From SMWD01 sp964629475 (GTDB lineage: Bacteria; Pseudomonadota; Gammaproteobacteria; Steroidobacterales; GCA-2729495), in NCBI GenBank assembly GCA_964629475.1, contig CAZVQW010000004.1, positions 62,001-126,000 of the forward strand: a stretch of DNA of 64,000 nucleotides. Reading direction: 5' to 3'. The translations under genes were made by a program, and so were the position numbers. The notes beneath the pieces are model-generated. The model saw nothing but the letters and a program-made list of their open reading frames with translations, had not been told where the DNA came from and did no database searches. This document shows, piece after piece, positions 17,655 through 26,256 of the stretch. Numbering within the stretch: the stretch's first letter is position 1; each line of letters opens with the position of its first letter.

Positions 17655-18809
17655 ATGCGGTTCCGTTCCCGGCAGATTCATGCCGGTGTAGAACCCGATC
17701 CGGTGACCGGATCGATTCTGACACCGATTTACCAGACGACTGCATACGTGCAGGATTCGGTCGATTCTTACCTGGCAAAGGGCTATTCCTATTCACGCTC
17801 AGGTAATCCAACGGTCCGCGCACTGGAAAAGCGCATCGCCGACCTGGAGGGCGGTGCCGATTGCACGTGCTATGCGACCGGCATGGCGGCGATCAATACT
17901 ATGCTGACGACATTTTTGAGCGCCGGCGATCATGCCGTGTTGTCCGACGTGATTTACGGCGGCACTTATCGGCTGTGTAACCAGATCTTCAGTCGTTTCG
18001 GTGTCGAGTTCAGTTTTGTCGATACCTCGGATGCCGATAATGTTCGCCAAAACCTGCGCGCCAACACGAAACTGATCGTGACCGAGACACCCGGCAACCC
18101 GACACTGAAGCTGACGGATATTCGTGCCGTATCCGACATCGCTCGGGAAGCAGGCATTCTTCACGCCGTCGACAATACATTCCTGACTCCCTATTACCAG
18201 CGTCCGATTGAACTCGGCGCCGATCTCGTTGTGCACAGTACGACAAAGTATTTCGACGGACACAATGCGACGGTCGGCGGTGCCGTCGTTGCACGCACGA
18301 ATGAGCAGGACGAGGCGCTGCGCTTTGTGCAGAATGCTTCAGGTGTCATCATGTCACCGCAGGTGGCGTGGTTGACGTTGCAGGGCAGCAAGACATTGTC
18401 CGTACGTATGGACGGCCAATCCGCGACAGCAATGAAAGTTGCAACATTTCTCGAGAATCACCCGGCCGTCGAGCGTGTCGGTTATCCCGGGCTCGAATCC
18501 TTCCCGCAATATGAACTCGCAAAATCCCAGGCCTCGGGGTTCGGTGCGATGGTCTGGTTTGAAGTCACCGGTGGCGTGCAAGCCGGCAAGGCATTGATGG
18601 ATTCGATCGAACTGTGGTCTCTCGCCGAAAGCCTCGGCTCAGTCGAGTCATTGATAACGCACCCGGCCAGCATGACGCACTCGGACGTCGAACCGGCCAA
18701 GCGTGCGCAGGCCGGTATCACGGACGGGCTCGTCCGCTTGTCAGTCGGGCTCGAGGATGCCGGGGATCTGATCGATGCGTTACGCAAAGCGCTTGATAGC
18801 CTGAGCTAA
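17655..18809 (+). CDS. PLP-dependent Cys/Met metabolism enzyme (cystathionine gamma-synthase/lyase family)
   Basis: 384 residues with AAAGAGG upstream of the ATG. Fold-type I transsulfuration signatures are clear: YSRSGNPTVRALEKRIADLE, the CYATGMAAI turn that holds the phosphate, VDNTFLTPYYQRP with the PLP-stacking Asp, and VVHSTTKYFDGHNATVGG, where the Lys forms the Schiff base. The family covers cystathionine gamma-synthase, gamma-lyase, beta-lyase and methionine gamma-lyase; the residues visible do not settle which. The late block SLGSVESLITHPASMTH matches most members. It could be a short operon with the acyl-CoA dehydrogenase gene, and a REP-like palindrome follows the stop. Confidence 0.92.
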   Translation: MRFRSRQIHAGVEPDPVTGSILTPIYQTTAYVQDSVDSYLAKGYSYSRSGNPTVRALEKRIADLEGGADCTCYATGMAAINTMLTTFLSAGDHAVLSDVIYGGTYRLCNQIFSRFGVEFSFVDTSDADNVRQNLRANTKLIVTETPGNPTLKLTDIRAVSDIAREAGILHAVDNTFLTPYYQRPIELGADLVVHSTTKYFDGHNATVGGAVVARTNEQDEALRFVQNASGVIMSPQVAWLTLQGSKTLSVRMDGQSATAMKVATFLENHPAVERVGYPGLESFPQYELAKSQASGFGAMVWFEVTGGVQAGKALMDSIELWSLAESLGSVESLITHPASMTHSDVEPAKRAQAGITDGLVRLSVGLEDAGDLIDALRKALDSLS

Positions 18810-18832
18810 CCGGCGATAATGTTTCGGGTATT

Positions 18833-18900
18833 TGTGGGAGCGGCTTTAGCCGCGATTATCTTGGGTTGGTGTACCCATCGCGGCTAAAGCCGCTCCCACA
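18833..18900. repeat. REP-like palindrome, TTTAGCC subfamily (copy A)
   Basis: Two perfect 24-bp inverted arms (18833-18856 and 18877-18900) around a 20-base loop. Each arm begins TGTGGGAGCGGC and ends CCGCGAT, with TTTAG in the middle. It lies in the gap after the PLP enzyme gene. The same arms occur at 39875 and 59520. Confidence 0.93.
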
Positions 18901-18939
18901 TTAGTTGCCCACAAGTCAGTGCCATAGGGTCATCCACAG

Positions 18940-18966
18940 TTGAAAAAGCCTCATTCATCCCCATGT
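18940..18966 (+). promoter_or_regulatory. Heat-shock (sigma-32/RpoH-type) promoter for the small heat-shock gene
   Basis: TTGAAA at 18940-18945 and CCCCATGT at 18959-18966 are separated by 13 bases, matching the E. coli RpoH consensus for both boxes and spacing. The start codon of the Hsp20 gene is 56 bases past the -10 box. Confidence 0.8.
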
Positions 18967-19022
18967 TCTGAATAACAGGGCGTTACGGCGTCCGGAAATT
19001 TCAGATGTCAGGAGGAATTGAC

Positions 19023-19469
19023 ATGACTTTAGTAAGCTGGAGTCCCTTCAGGGAATTCGAAGATATTTTTAATCGGCACGGCGCATTACCGACGCGGCGT
19101 TTACTGTCCGGTAAGGAAAGCGGTGAACGTGAGCTTTCGACATGGCGTCCGGTTGCCAATATTTCCGAAACGGAAAAAGAGTACCTGATCAAGGCCGAAT
19201 TACCCGAGGTTTCGAAGGAAGATGTCGAAGTGACGGTGAACGACGGCGTTATCACGATCAAGGGTGAGCGGCGGATGGAGACGGATGAAGAGAACGAAAC
19301 TCAGCATCGTATCGAATCGTTCTATGGCAGCTTTGCACGCAGTTTCAGTCTGCCGGCGGATGTCGATGAGAATGTCATCCATGCCGAGAGTAAGAATGGT
19401 GTGCTGAAGGTTCATTTGCCGAAGGCTGCGGTTGAGACGCCGCAGGCTATCGATATCAAGGTCAAGTAG
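19023..19469 (+). CDS. Small heat-shock protein, Hsp20/alpha-crystallin family
   Basis: 148 residues. The ATG at 19023 has AGGAGG at 19010-19015, a strong site. The alpha-crystallin domain runs from about residue 42 to 140: RPVANISETEKEYLIKAELP, VEVTVNDGVITIKGERR, the loop, then NGVLKVHLPKA. The C-terminal IDIKVK carries the I-x-I motif used for oligomer assembly. It is an ATP-independent holdase for unfolding proteins. The heat-shock promoter upstream fits this role. The stop codon TAG lies within the first bases of a degenerate REP-like arm beginning at 19466, so the repeat abuts the coding end. Confidence 0.95.
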   Translation: MTLVSWSPFREFEDIFNRHGALPTRRLLSGKESGERELSTWRPVANISETEKEYLIKAELPEVSKEDVEVTVNDGVITIKGERRMETDEENETQHRIESFYGSFARSFSLPADVDENVIHAESKNGVLKVHLPKAAVETPQAIDIKVK

Positions 19470-19525
19470 GAGCGGCATCCTTGCCGCGATAAGGCATAGC
19501 ACCGAGCCAATCGCAGCTGTAATTG
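19466..19525. repeat. Degenerate REP-like arm overlapping the hsp20 stop codon
   Basis: GTAGGAGCGGC followed by CCGCGAT at 19466-19490 matches the outer parts of the REP-like arms; the middle (ATCCTTG) differs. A decayed partner arm beginning ATCGCAGCTG follows at about 19510. The family assignment is reasonable but this copy is eroded. Confidence 0.55.
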
Positions 19526-19527
19526 CC

Positions 19528-19606
19528 GCCGGGCGGGACCGGGGATATGCCCCTCGCCTCCGGAAGTCATTAGTCGGGTCGGGACATATCCCCGGTCCCG
19601 CCCGGC
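19528..19606. repeat. Perfect 22-bp inverted repeat, unrelated to the REP-like family
   Basis: Arms at 19528-19549 and 19585-19606 are exact inverted copies of 22 bases, very GC-rich, with a 35-base loop. It lies between the convergent hsp20 and idi genes and could stop transcription from both sides. I saw only one copy in the window. Confidence 0.85.
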
Positions 19607-19673
19607 TACTTTAGTGGCATGCGTACCAGGCAGTGGTATCGTGATGGGAAGCCGCGCATAGGCGCTTGATCGA

Positions 19674-20246
19674 TTAGCCGGGAATTCCGGTCAGTATATC
19701 TTCGAGAAAATCTGTGCGAATCCTTTCCCACTCCATTTTGAGCCACGGGGTGAAACGGTCGCCATCGTCGGCGATCTCGCGGGTCAATGTGTCCGGGCTT
19801 ACGTAACGCCATTCGGCGATTTCGTCGGGATGTGCGATGACTTTGTCGCTCGTGTAGCCGGCGAACACGTGGCATAGCTCGTGTTCGCTGCCCAGATCGC
19901 CGAACGATGCCTGATACTTGAATTTGTACAGGAATCGTACTTCGCATTCGAGATGCAGCTCTTCGTAAATTCGTCGTCGGCCTGCGCCTTCGACCGATTC
20001 CAGTTCTCTCGGGTGACTGCAGCAGCTGTTGGACCAGTACAGTGGCCAGAGTGGTTTTAGTGCGCTTCTTTTTTGCAGCAACAATTTACCGTCGTCGTTG
20101 AACAGGAAAACGGAAAACGCGCGGTGCAATAAACCCTGGCCTTCGTGGCACCCGGCTTTTGGATGGAAGCCGATCTCCCGATCTTCGTCATCGACCAGAA
20201 TCAACGATTCAGTTGGGCTGGAAACGGGTTGGCGTGCAACATTCAT
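19674..20246 (-). CDS. idi: Isopentenyl-diphosphate delta-isomerase, type I
   Basis: 190 residues of Nudix-related fold. It converts IPP to DMAPP. The active-site Cys lies in WSNSCCSHP and the catalytic and metal Glu residues lie in EELHLE and EHELCHVF; the LLLQKRS and HRAFSVFLF blocks are typical of type I enzymes. The ATG overlaps the stop of the HMG-CoA reductase/mevalonate kinase gene as ATGA, and an AGGAAAC ribosome site lies inside that upstream gene, so translation is probably coupled. Its pairing with mevalonate genes supports use of the mevalonate route to isoprenoids in this organism. Confidence 0.95.
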   Translation of the reverse strand: MNVARQPVSSPTESLILVDDEDREIGFHPKAGCHEGQGLLHRAFSVFLFNDDGKLLLQKRSALKPLWPLYWSNSCCSHPRELESVEGAGRRRIYEELHLECEVRFLYKFKYQASFGDLGSEHELCHVFAGYTSDKVIAHPDEIAEWRYVSPDTLTREIADDGDRFTPWLKMEWERIRTDFLEDILTGIPG

Positions 20247-22495
20247 TGCTTGTTTCCTGCCATGATGGTCATTGCCTGAAATCCTCGTCTCTCCATGGCA
20301 GCCTGCACCTCGTCTGCATTGCCTTCACACAGCGCGATGACAGCACCGCCACCACCACCACCGGTTAGTTTTGCGCCCAGCGCACCGGCGCCGCGTGCAA
20401 TACCGATCAGTCGTTCGATTTCCGGCGTTGAAACCTGCAAGGCATTGAGTAGTCCCTGGCAGACATTCATCAATTCACCCAGGGTGCGAAGATCGTTGTT
20501 CTGAATAGCCGTGATGCTCTGGAGTACAAGAGCATCTATATCGTCAAAAATTTTCTCATAGAGCTGCGGCTGGCGTTCGCGCGCCTCGCGAACGTTTTGC
20601 ACCGTCTTGGCCGTCAGACCCTCATTGCGCGTCATGCCGACTACGAGCGACAAGGGCTCGGGAATTTGCAGTGGCTCTACCAGCGGCGGCGTCCCGGCAC
20701 GAAAAATCAGTGGCTTACCGTACGTTGCGATCGTGTTGTCGATACCGCTCGGTTGGCCGTGCGCGACCTTTTCCGACTGGAATGCGAGATCATTGACTTC
20801 CTCGTCCGTCAGGCCGAGTTTAAAGTGCAAATCGACTGCTCTGATGATGGCAACGGCCAGTGCTGCTGAGCCCCCCATTCCCATGCCCCTTGGTACGTCG
20901 GGGAATACCTCGATACGCATACCGCGGTCGCTCAGGCCAAGCTGATCCATGATCATGCCGGAGGCCTTCTCGAATGAACGCCTCTGTTCGGGTGGCTTGG
21001 CAAGTTGATACTCGATGCCCCAGCGGGGAATCAGTAATTCGACTCCTTTATCGTGATCCTCGACAACGGCACGCATCGTCAGTGGTAGCGGGCACGCGAT
21101 CGCATGCCTGCCATAGACGACCGAATGCTCACCGAGCAAGATGATCTTGCCGTAGCCGACGCCGGTGTCGACATCCGTGTATTTTCTTTTAATTGCACCT
21201 TCAGCACGTTCGCTGATCAGCTGCGTCACAATTTCCTCGGCTTTCCAGACCTTGATTTCGCCACTGCGGACCAGGCGGTCGACCGTCTCATCGAATAATT
21301 CGGCCGGCGCATCGGCCGCCTTGACGACACTGCGGGCGTGCAGCGTCATATGCCCGGTCTGAATACCTTCGGTAGCCAATGCTTTGAGCGCGGCAAAATT
21401 CTGTGCGAGACCAACCGCCGCCATGACTTCCGCCAGTTCGGTCGCCGATTCAACGCCGATGGTTCTCAGGTTCATTGCCGCACCGGGGTTCGATTCGAGC
21501 GGTGCACCGACGATGCCGACCTTGATCGGGATCTCGATGCGCCCATGCAAATTGCCGGCTTTGTCCTGTGACCACTGTGTCATCGATCCGTAGCGGCCAT
21601 GACGTGCGGCATAGGCGTGGGCACCGGCCTCGATGGCCCGCCAGTCGTTGCCGGTAGCAATGGCGACCGCATCGATGCCGTTCATGACACCCTTGTTGTG
21701 TGTTGCGGCCCGGTATGGATCAACATGGGCAAAATCTGCTGCGATGATGATGCCGTCGCGCACATGTTCACCGCCGAAACCCTTGCCGGCCAGTTGTTCA
21801 GGCGTCAGCGTCACCTCAGCTGTTGCCAGCGCCCGGTCCGTCAGGTTCGACAGGATGCGCAGGAATACATTGCCTTCAGTGATCGTTTCGATCAGTGGCG
21901 CTATGCCTTCACACATGCCGTTGACAAGATTTGCGCCCATCGCATCGCGTGTGTCGACGAGCAAGTGCACAACCAGCATCTCGCTTTTCGCCGACTCGAG
22001 TGGATAGCTCGCGATCTCGAGATCCACGGCGCCGCCACCGCGCGCCACCATGCGCGGGTGAAAGCTGTTGGCGAGGTCGAGAATTTCCTGTTTGTGCTCG
22101 AGTACGGCGGCCTTGGCACGATTCAGGTCGGGTGCATCCATGACCTGGATCTGGCCAATCAGGATCGGGTCCGTCGAAGTCGTAGTGAATCCGCCGGAAG
22201 AACGCGTCAGTTTCGCGGCGGCGCTCAGCGCGGCGACGATCGAGGGTTCTTCGACGACCAGTGGTATGACGTATTCTTTACTGTTGATCAGGAAATTCAT
22301 CGCGAGTCCGATCGGCAGACCCAACACACCGATGACGTTCTCGATCATCTTGTCGGCGGCGCTGAGACCGAGCGTTGCCTCGCCGGATACGAGGCGGGCG
22401 AAATCACCGTCCGTCAGCAGTCCCTGATCGTGGGCCGCGCGGATGCGTTCATCGATACTCATCTTGTAAAAACGCGGAATTCTTGATCCGGCCAC
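20243..22495 (-). CDS. Fused class II HMG-CoA reductase and mevalonate kinase
   Basis: 750 residues from a GTG at 22495, chosen because GGAG sits six bases upstream and the resulting AGSRIPRFYKMS matches the known class II reductase start; ATG at 22462 would cut this off. Residues 1-430 are class II HMG-CoA reductase: ENVIG (52-56), DAMGANLVN (184 on), catalytic Lys268 in HNKG, and the GHMTLHA histidine loop near 382-386. Residues about 447-750 are a GHMP kinase: GKIILLGEHSVVYG, GMGMGGSAAL (537-546), GQPSGIDNT and a final AKLTGGGGGGA, the mevalonate kinase pattern. The protein would make mevalonate from HMG-CoA and phosphorylate it. It is co-transcribed with idi. HMG-CoA synthase, phosphomevalonate kinase and the decarboxylase are not in the window. 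Confidence 0.93.
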   Translation of the reverse strand: MAGSRIPRFYKMSIDERIRAAHDQGLLTDGDFARLVSGEATLGLSAADKMIENVIGVLGLPIGLAMNFLINSKEYVIPLVVEEPSIVAALSAAAKLTRSSGGFTTTSTDPILIGQIQVMDAPDLNRAKAAVLEHKQEILDLANSFHPRMVARGGGAVDLEIASYPLESAKSEMLVVHLLVDTRDAMGANLVNGMCEGIAPLIETITEGNVFLRILSNLTDRALATAEVTLTPEQLAGKGFGGEHVRDGIIIAADFAHVDPYRAATHNKGVMNGIDAVAIATGNDWRAIEAGAHAYAARHGRYGSMTQWSQDKAGNLHGRIEIPIKVGIVGAPLESNPGAAMNLRTIGVESATELAEVMAAVGLAQNFAALKALATEGIQTGHMTLHARSVVKAADAPAELFDETVDRLVRSGEIKVWKAEEIVTQLISERAEGAIKRKYTDVDTGVGYGKIILLGEHSVVYGRHAIACPLPLTMRAVVEDHDKGVELLIPRWGIEYQLAKPPEQRRSFEKASGMIMDQLGLSDRGMRIEVFPDVPRGMGMGGSAALAVAIIRAVDLHFKLGLTDEEVNDLAFQSEKVAHGQPSGIDNTIATYGKPLIFRAGTPPLVEPLQIPEPLSLVVGMTRNEGLTAKTVQNVREARERQPQLYEKIFDDIDALVLQSITAIQNNDLRTLGELMNVCQGLLNALQVSTPEIERLIGIARGAGALGAKLTGGGGGGAVIALCEGNADEVQAAMERRGFQAMTIMAGNKQ

Positions 22496-22704
22496 ACCCA
22501 GCTCCAGTTTCAGGTACAACAGCGTCCAAGGCACCTTATATAAGGTGTAAGCGATACTCGCAACTTGGCGGCACGGACCCTAGCAGGAATGGCCCATGTG
22601 CGCCAATGAGCGAGACCCCGCCCGGAATCGAAACCGACTGGTCTGCGAGTGCAATAGCATAAATGCGGTGCGACAATAGCCTGGCTGTTGAACCTGGATG
22701 GCAC

Positions 22705-24372
22705 ATGGACAAGATCTGGCTGAAGCAATACACGCAAGGCGTACCGCACGAACTCGACCTGGACCCGGATGAGTCCGTAGTCGATATTCTGGAGCGTTCC
22801 TGCAGCCGTTATGCCGATCGGGACGCGTTTACGAATCTCGGGCATTCGCTGACCTATCGCGAGCTTGATGAAATGACGGCACGTTTCGCTGCCTGGCTGC
22901 AGACCGAAGCCGGCTTGTCGCGTGGTGATCGTGTCGCGATTATGATGCCAAACCTGTTGCAGTATCCGGTAGCACTGTTTGGCATCCTGCGGGCAGGCCT
23001 GGTGGTCGTCAGTGTGAACCCACTGTATACACCGCGGGAACTGGAATACCAGCTGATCGACTCGGGATCCCGCGCCATAGTCATTGCGTCGATGAGCGCC
23101 GCAGTGCTCGAAGATATTATTGGCGAAACTTCGGTCGAGCAGGTTGTCGTGACCGATGTCGGTGATTTGTTACCTTTCCCGCGCCGGTCGCTGGTGAATT
23201 TTGCGGTGCGCCATATCAAGCGGATAGTTCCACGTTACGAACTTGAAAATGCCGTTTCATTTCGAGCAATGCTCGAAACATCGAGTGAGGCGTTTAAGGC
23301 CGAGCCATTAGTGGGTGCAGATCTTGCGGTCTTGCAATATACCGGCGGTACGACGGGCCGGGCAAAGGCTGCGATGCTCAGTCACGGTAATCTCGTCGCC
23401 AATGTTCGGCAACTGAACGCCTGGTTTGCAGCACTTATCGAGGAAGGGCAGGAACTGGTCGTCACGGCACTGCCGCTCTATCACGTCTATGCCTTGATGT
23501 GTAATTGCCTGTGTTATTTCGATCATGGCGCGAATAATCTGTTGATTACCGATCCGCGTGATACGGCCGGGTTTATCCGCGAACTGAAGAGATACCCATT
23601 CTCGGCAATCACCGGTGTTAATACCCTCTATCAGAGCCTTGTCATGCACCCGGACTTTCCGGGTATTGATTTCTCGACACTGAAAATTGTATCGGCGGGT
23701 GGCATGGCCGTGCTTGATGATACCGCGCGTCAGTGGACAGAACTTACCAACACGGTCATCACGGAGGGGTATGGTTTGTCCGAGACATCACCTGTGCTGA
23801 CTTCCAATCCGCTCGGGATTAAGGAGTTTCGCGGCAGTATCGGATTACCGTTACCGAGCACCGACATCTCCTTGCGCATCGATAACAACCGTGAGCCGCC
23901 GATTGGCGAGCCCGGTGAGTTGTGCGCGCGCGGGCCGCAGGTTATGTCCGGCTACTGGAACAATCCGGAAACAACGGCGAAGGTCATGACGGATGACGGT
24001 TTCTTCAGGACCGGTGATATCGCCGTCGTCGATGAGCAGGGTTATTTCACGATCGTCGATCGCAAGAAAGATATGATCCTCGTGTCAGGATTTAACGTCT
24101 ATCCGAATGAGATCGAGAATGTGCTGACGATGCATCCGGATGTCATTGAGGCGGCCTGTATCGGCTCCCGCGACCGTCGCGGGCGTGAGTTTGTCAAGGT
24201 TTTTGTCGTACTGAAAGACGGTGCAGTTGCTGATGCTGATGTGATTCGCAATCACTGCCGCCAGAACCTGGCCGCGTACAAGGTGCCAAAACTTGTCGAG
24301 TTTCGTTCCGAATTGCCGAAGTCACCGGTCGGAAAAATTCTGCGGCGTGAACTACGTGACGACGAAGAATAG
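22705..24372 (+). CDS. fadD: Long-chain fatty acid-CoA ligase
   Basis: 555 residues from the ATG at 22705. The adenylation fold is shown by the P-loop YTGGTTGRAKAAMLSHGN, the A5 motif GYGLSETSP, the A7-A8 segment FFRTGDIAVVDEQGYFTIVDRKKD and the final catalytic Lys in SPVGKILRR. The VNPLYTPRELEYQL block is typical of proteobacterial FadD. It activates free fatty acids to acyl-CoA at the membrane for beta-oxidation. The gene is divergent from the mevalonate gene and is followed 45 bases later by the helicase gene. The YTGGTTG loop has R-A-K-A where V-A-K-G is usual, a mild change. Confidence 0.9.
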   Translation: MDKIWLKQYTQGVPHELDLDPDESVVDILERSCSRYADRDAFTNLGHSLTYRELDEMTARFAAWLQTEAGLSRGDRVAIMMPNLLQYPVALFGILRAGLVVVSVNPLYTPRELEYQLIDSGSRAIVIASMSAAVLEDIIGETSVEQVVVTDVGDLLPFPRRSLVNFAVRHIKRIVPRYELENAVSFRAMLETSSEAFKAEPLVGADLAVLQYTGGTTGRAKAAMLSHGNLVANVRQLNAWFAALIEEGQELVVTALPLYHVYALMCNCLCYFDHGANNLLITDPRDTAGFIRELKRYPFSAITGVNTLYQSLVMHPDFPGIDFSTLKIVSAGGMAVLDDTARQWTELTNTVITEGYGLSETSPVLTSNPLGIKEFRGSIGLPLPSTDISLRIDNNREPPIGEPGELCARGPQVMSGYWNNPETTAKVMTDDGFFRTGDIAVVDEQGYFTIVDRKKDMILVSGFNVYPNEIENVLTMHPDVIEAACIGSRDRRGREFVKVFVVLKDGAVADADVIRNHCRQNLAAYKVPKLVEFRSELPKSPVGKILRRELRDDEE

Positions 24373-24417
24373 ACTGACTTTCAACAATAAGAACGTTTCT
24401 CTCTCCAGGATTATTCG

Positions 24418-26223
24418 ATGGCCAATTCCAAATCCACCGCTTCCGGTTTTCATGCTCTGAAGCTTGCTGCTCCGTTACTGACGGCGCTGGATGAGGTCGG
24501 CTACGAAACTCCGTCGCCGATTCAGGCTCAGGCTATTCCGCACCTCCTGAAAGGTCTGGATCTGTTGGGTCACGCTCCTACCGGCACGGGTAAGACTGCT
24601 GCGTTTGCCTTGCCTCTGTTGTCGCGCATCGACATAAAAAATAAACAAGTTCAGGTGATGACTCTGACCCCTACCCGCGAACTTGCGATTCAGGTCGCTG
24701 AGGCCTTTCAGCGGTATGCGTCGCATATTCGTGGTTTCCATGTGCTGCCGATTTACGGTGGTCAGGAATATTCCGGCCAAATACGACAACTGAAGCGGGG
24801 CGTACACGTGGTCGTGGGCACGCCGGGGCGGGTGATGGATCACATGCGCAAAGGCACGTTGAAGCTCGGTGGATTGCAGGCGCTGGTGCTCGATGAAGCA
24901 GATGAAATGCTGCGCATGGGTTTCATCGATGAAGTCAAATGGATTCTCGAGCAGACACCTGAAAAGCGTCAGATGGCACTGTTCTCGGCAACCATGCCGA
25001 AAGAAATCGAGCGCATCGCACGGCAGCATCTCCACGAACCGCAAAAGATTTCCATCAAGACCCGAACCGCCACCGCCGAAACTATTCGTCAGCGTTACTG
25101 GCTGGTCAGCGGATTGCACAAGCTGGATGCTTTCACACGAATTCTGGAGGTGGAGTCTTTTGACGCCATATTGGTGTTTGTGCGCACCAAGACGGCCACG
25201 ACAGAACTCGCCGAACGTCTGGAAGCGCGGGGTTACGCCGCCGCAGCGATGAACGGCGATATGGTGCAAAAGCAACGTGAGCAGATGGTCGAGCGCCTGA
25301 AAAAAGGTTCACTGGATATCCTGGTGGCCACTGACGTTGCCGCTCGAGGGCTGGATGTCGATCGAATCAGCCATGTGGTCAACTATGACATCCCTTATGA
25401 CACCGAGGCTTATATTCATCGTATCGGGCGCACGGGACGAGCCGGCCGGCAAGGTGACGCTATCCTGTTTGTGGCGCCACGCGAGCGACGGATGCTCAAC
25501 GCCATAGAGCGGGCGACCAAACAGAAGATCGAGCCGTTGGAGCTGCCTTCGACAGAGAGAGTCAATAACAAGCGAATCGCAGATTTTAAACAGAAAATAA
25601 CCGATACCCTGGCCGCCGGTGAACTGGCCTTCATGCAAAACCTGGTGGAACAATATCAGCAGCAACACGATGTGCCGGCACTGGAGATCGCTGCCGCATT
25701 GGCCAAGCTCTCGATTGGTGATCGGCCGTTGTTAATGAAGCCTGATAAGCACAAGCCCGGTCGCGTCATGCCTGGCGCGAAGTCACGAGAGGCTCGTGGC
25801 GAACCGCGACACGGGAAATCGCAACCGTGCCCGGATGCGGACATGGAACGGTTTCGCATTGAGGTCGGGCATCAACACGGCGTCAAACCCGGCAATATCG
25901 TCGGCGCGATTGCTAATGAAGCAGGGCTGGATGGCCGAAACATTGGTCGCATCGAAATCAGCGAGGATTTCAGTTTGATCGATCTGCCGGTCGGCATGCC
26001 GCGAGAGATATTTAATGATCTCAGGAAAGTCAGGGTGTGCGGTCAGGCGCTGAATATTTCACGTCTCGATAAGGCCGTGCCCGGAAAAAAAGGCCGGCCC
26101 AAACCGGCACGGAAAAAGAAGGTCAAAGCGAAGTCGCCTGTAAGGAAAAAGACCGGCCAGAAGAAATCCGGCAAAAAGAGATCCGGCAAGAAGAGGCCAA
26201 TAAAGAAAAAGAAATCCAAGTGA
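24418..26223 (+). CDS. deaD: DEAD-box ATP-dependent RNA helicase, DeaD/CsdA type
   Basis: 601 residues. Helicase motifs are complete: Q motif (PSPIQAQAIP), APTGTGKT, TPTRELA, GTPGR, DEAD (LDEADEML), SAT, ATDVAARGLD and HRIGRTGRAGR. Residues about 480-550 form a DbpA-type RNA-binding domain (FRIEVGHQHGVKPGNIVGAI), and the last ~45 residues are a Lys-rich tail (KKKSK end) likely to bind RNA. This is the DeaD arrangement, which helps ribosome assembly and mRNA decay, above all in the cold. AGGA precedes the ATG. It appears to be monocistronic or cotranscribed with fadD; no cold-shock element was identified. Confidence 0.94.
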   Translation: MANSKSTASGFHALKLAAPLLTALDEVGYETPSPIQAQAIPHLLKGLDLLGHAPTGTGKTAAFALPLLSRIDIKNKQVQVMTLTPTRELAIQVAEAFQRYASHIRGFHVLPIYGGQEYSGQIRQLKRGVHVVVGTPGRVMDHMRKGTLKLGGLQALVLDEADEMLRMGFIDEVKWILEQTPEKRQMALFSATMPKEIERIARQHLHEPQKISIKTRTATAETIRQRYWLVSGLHKLDAFTRILEVESFDAILVFVRTKTATTELAERLEARGYAAAAMNGDMVQKQREQMVERLKKGSLDILVATDVAARGLDVDRISHVVNYDIPYDTEAYIHRIGRTGRAGRQGDAILFVAPRERRMLNAIERATKQKIEPLELPSTERVNNKRIADFKQKITDTLAAGELAFMQNLVEQYQQQHDVPALEIAAALAKLSIGDRPLLMKPDKHKPGRVMPGAKSREARGEPRHGKSQPCPDADMERFRIEVGHQHGVKPGNIVGAIANEAGLDGRNIGRIEISEDFSLIDLPVGMPREIFNDLRKVRVCGQALNISRLDKAVPGKKGRPKPARKKKVKAKSPVRKKTGQKKSGKKRSGKKRPIKKKKSK

Positions 26224-26256
26224 TGGATTGACGATATGGCGGTGCAGTGATGCCGG

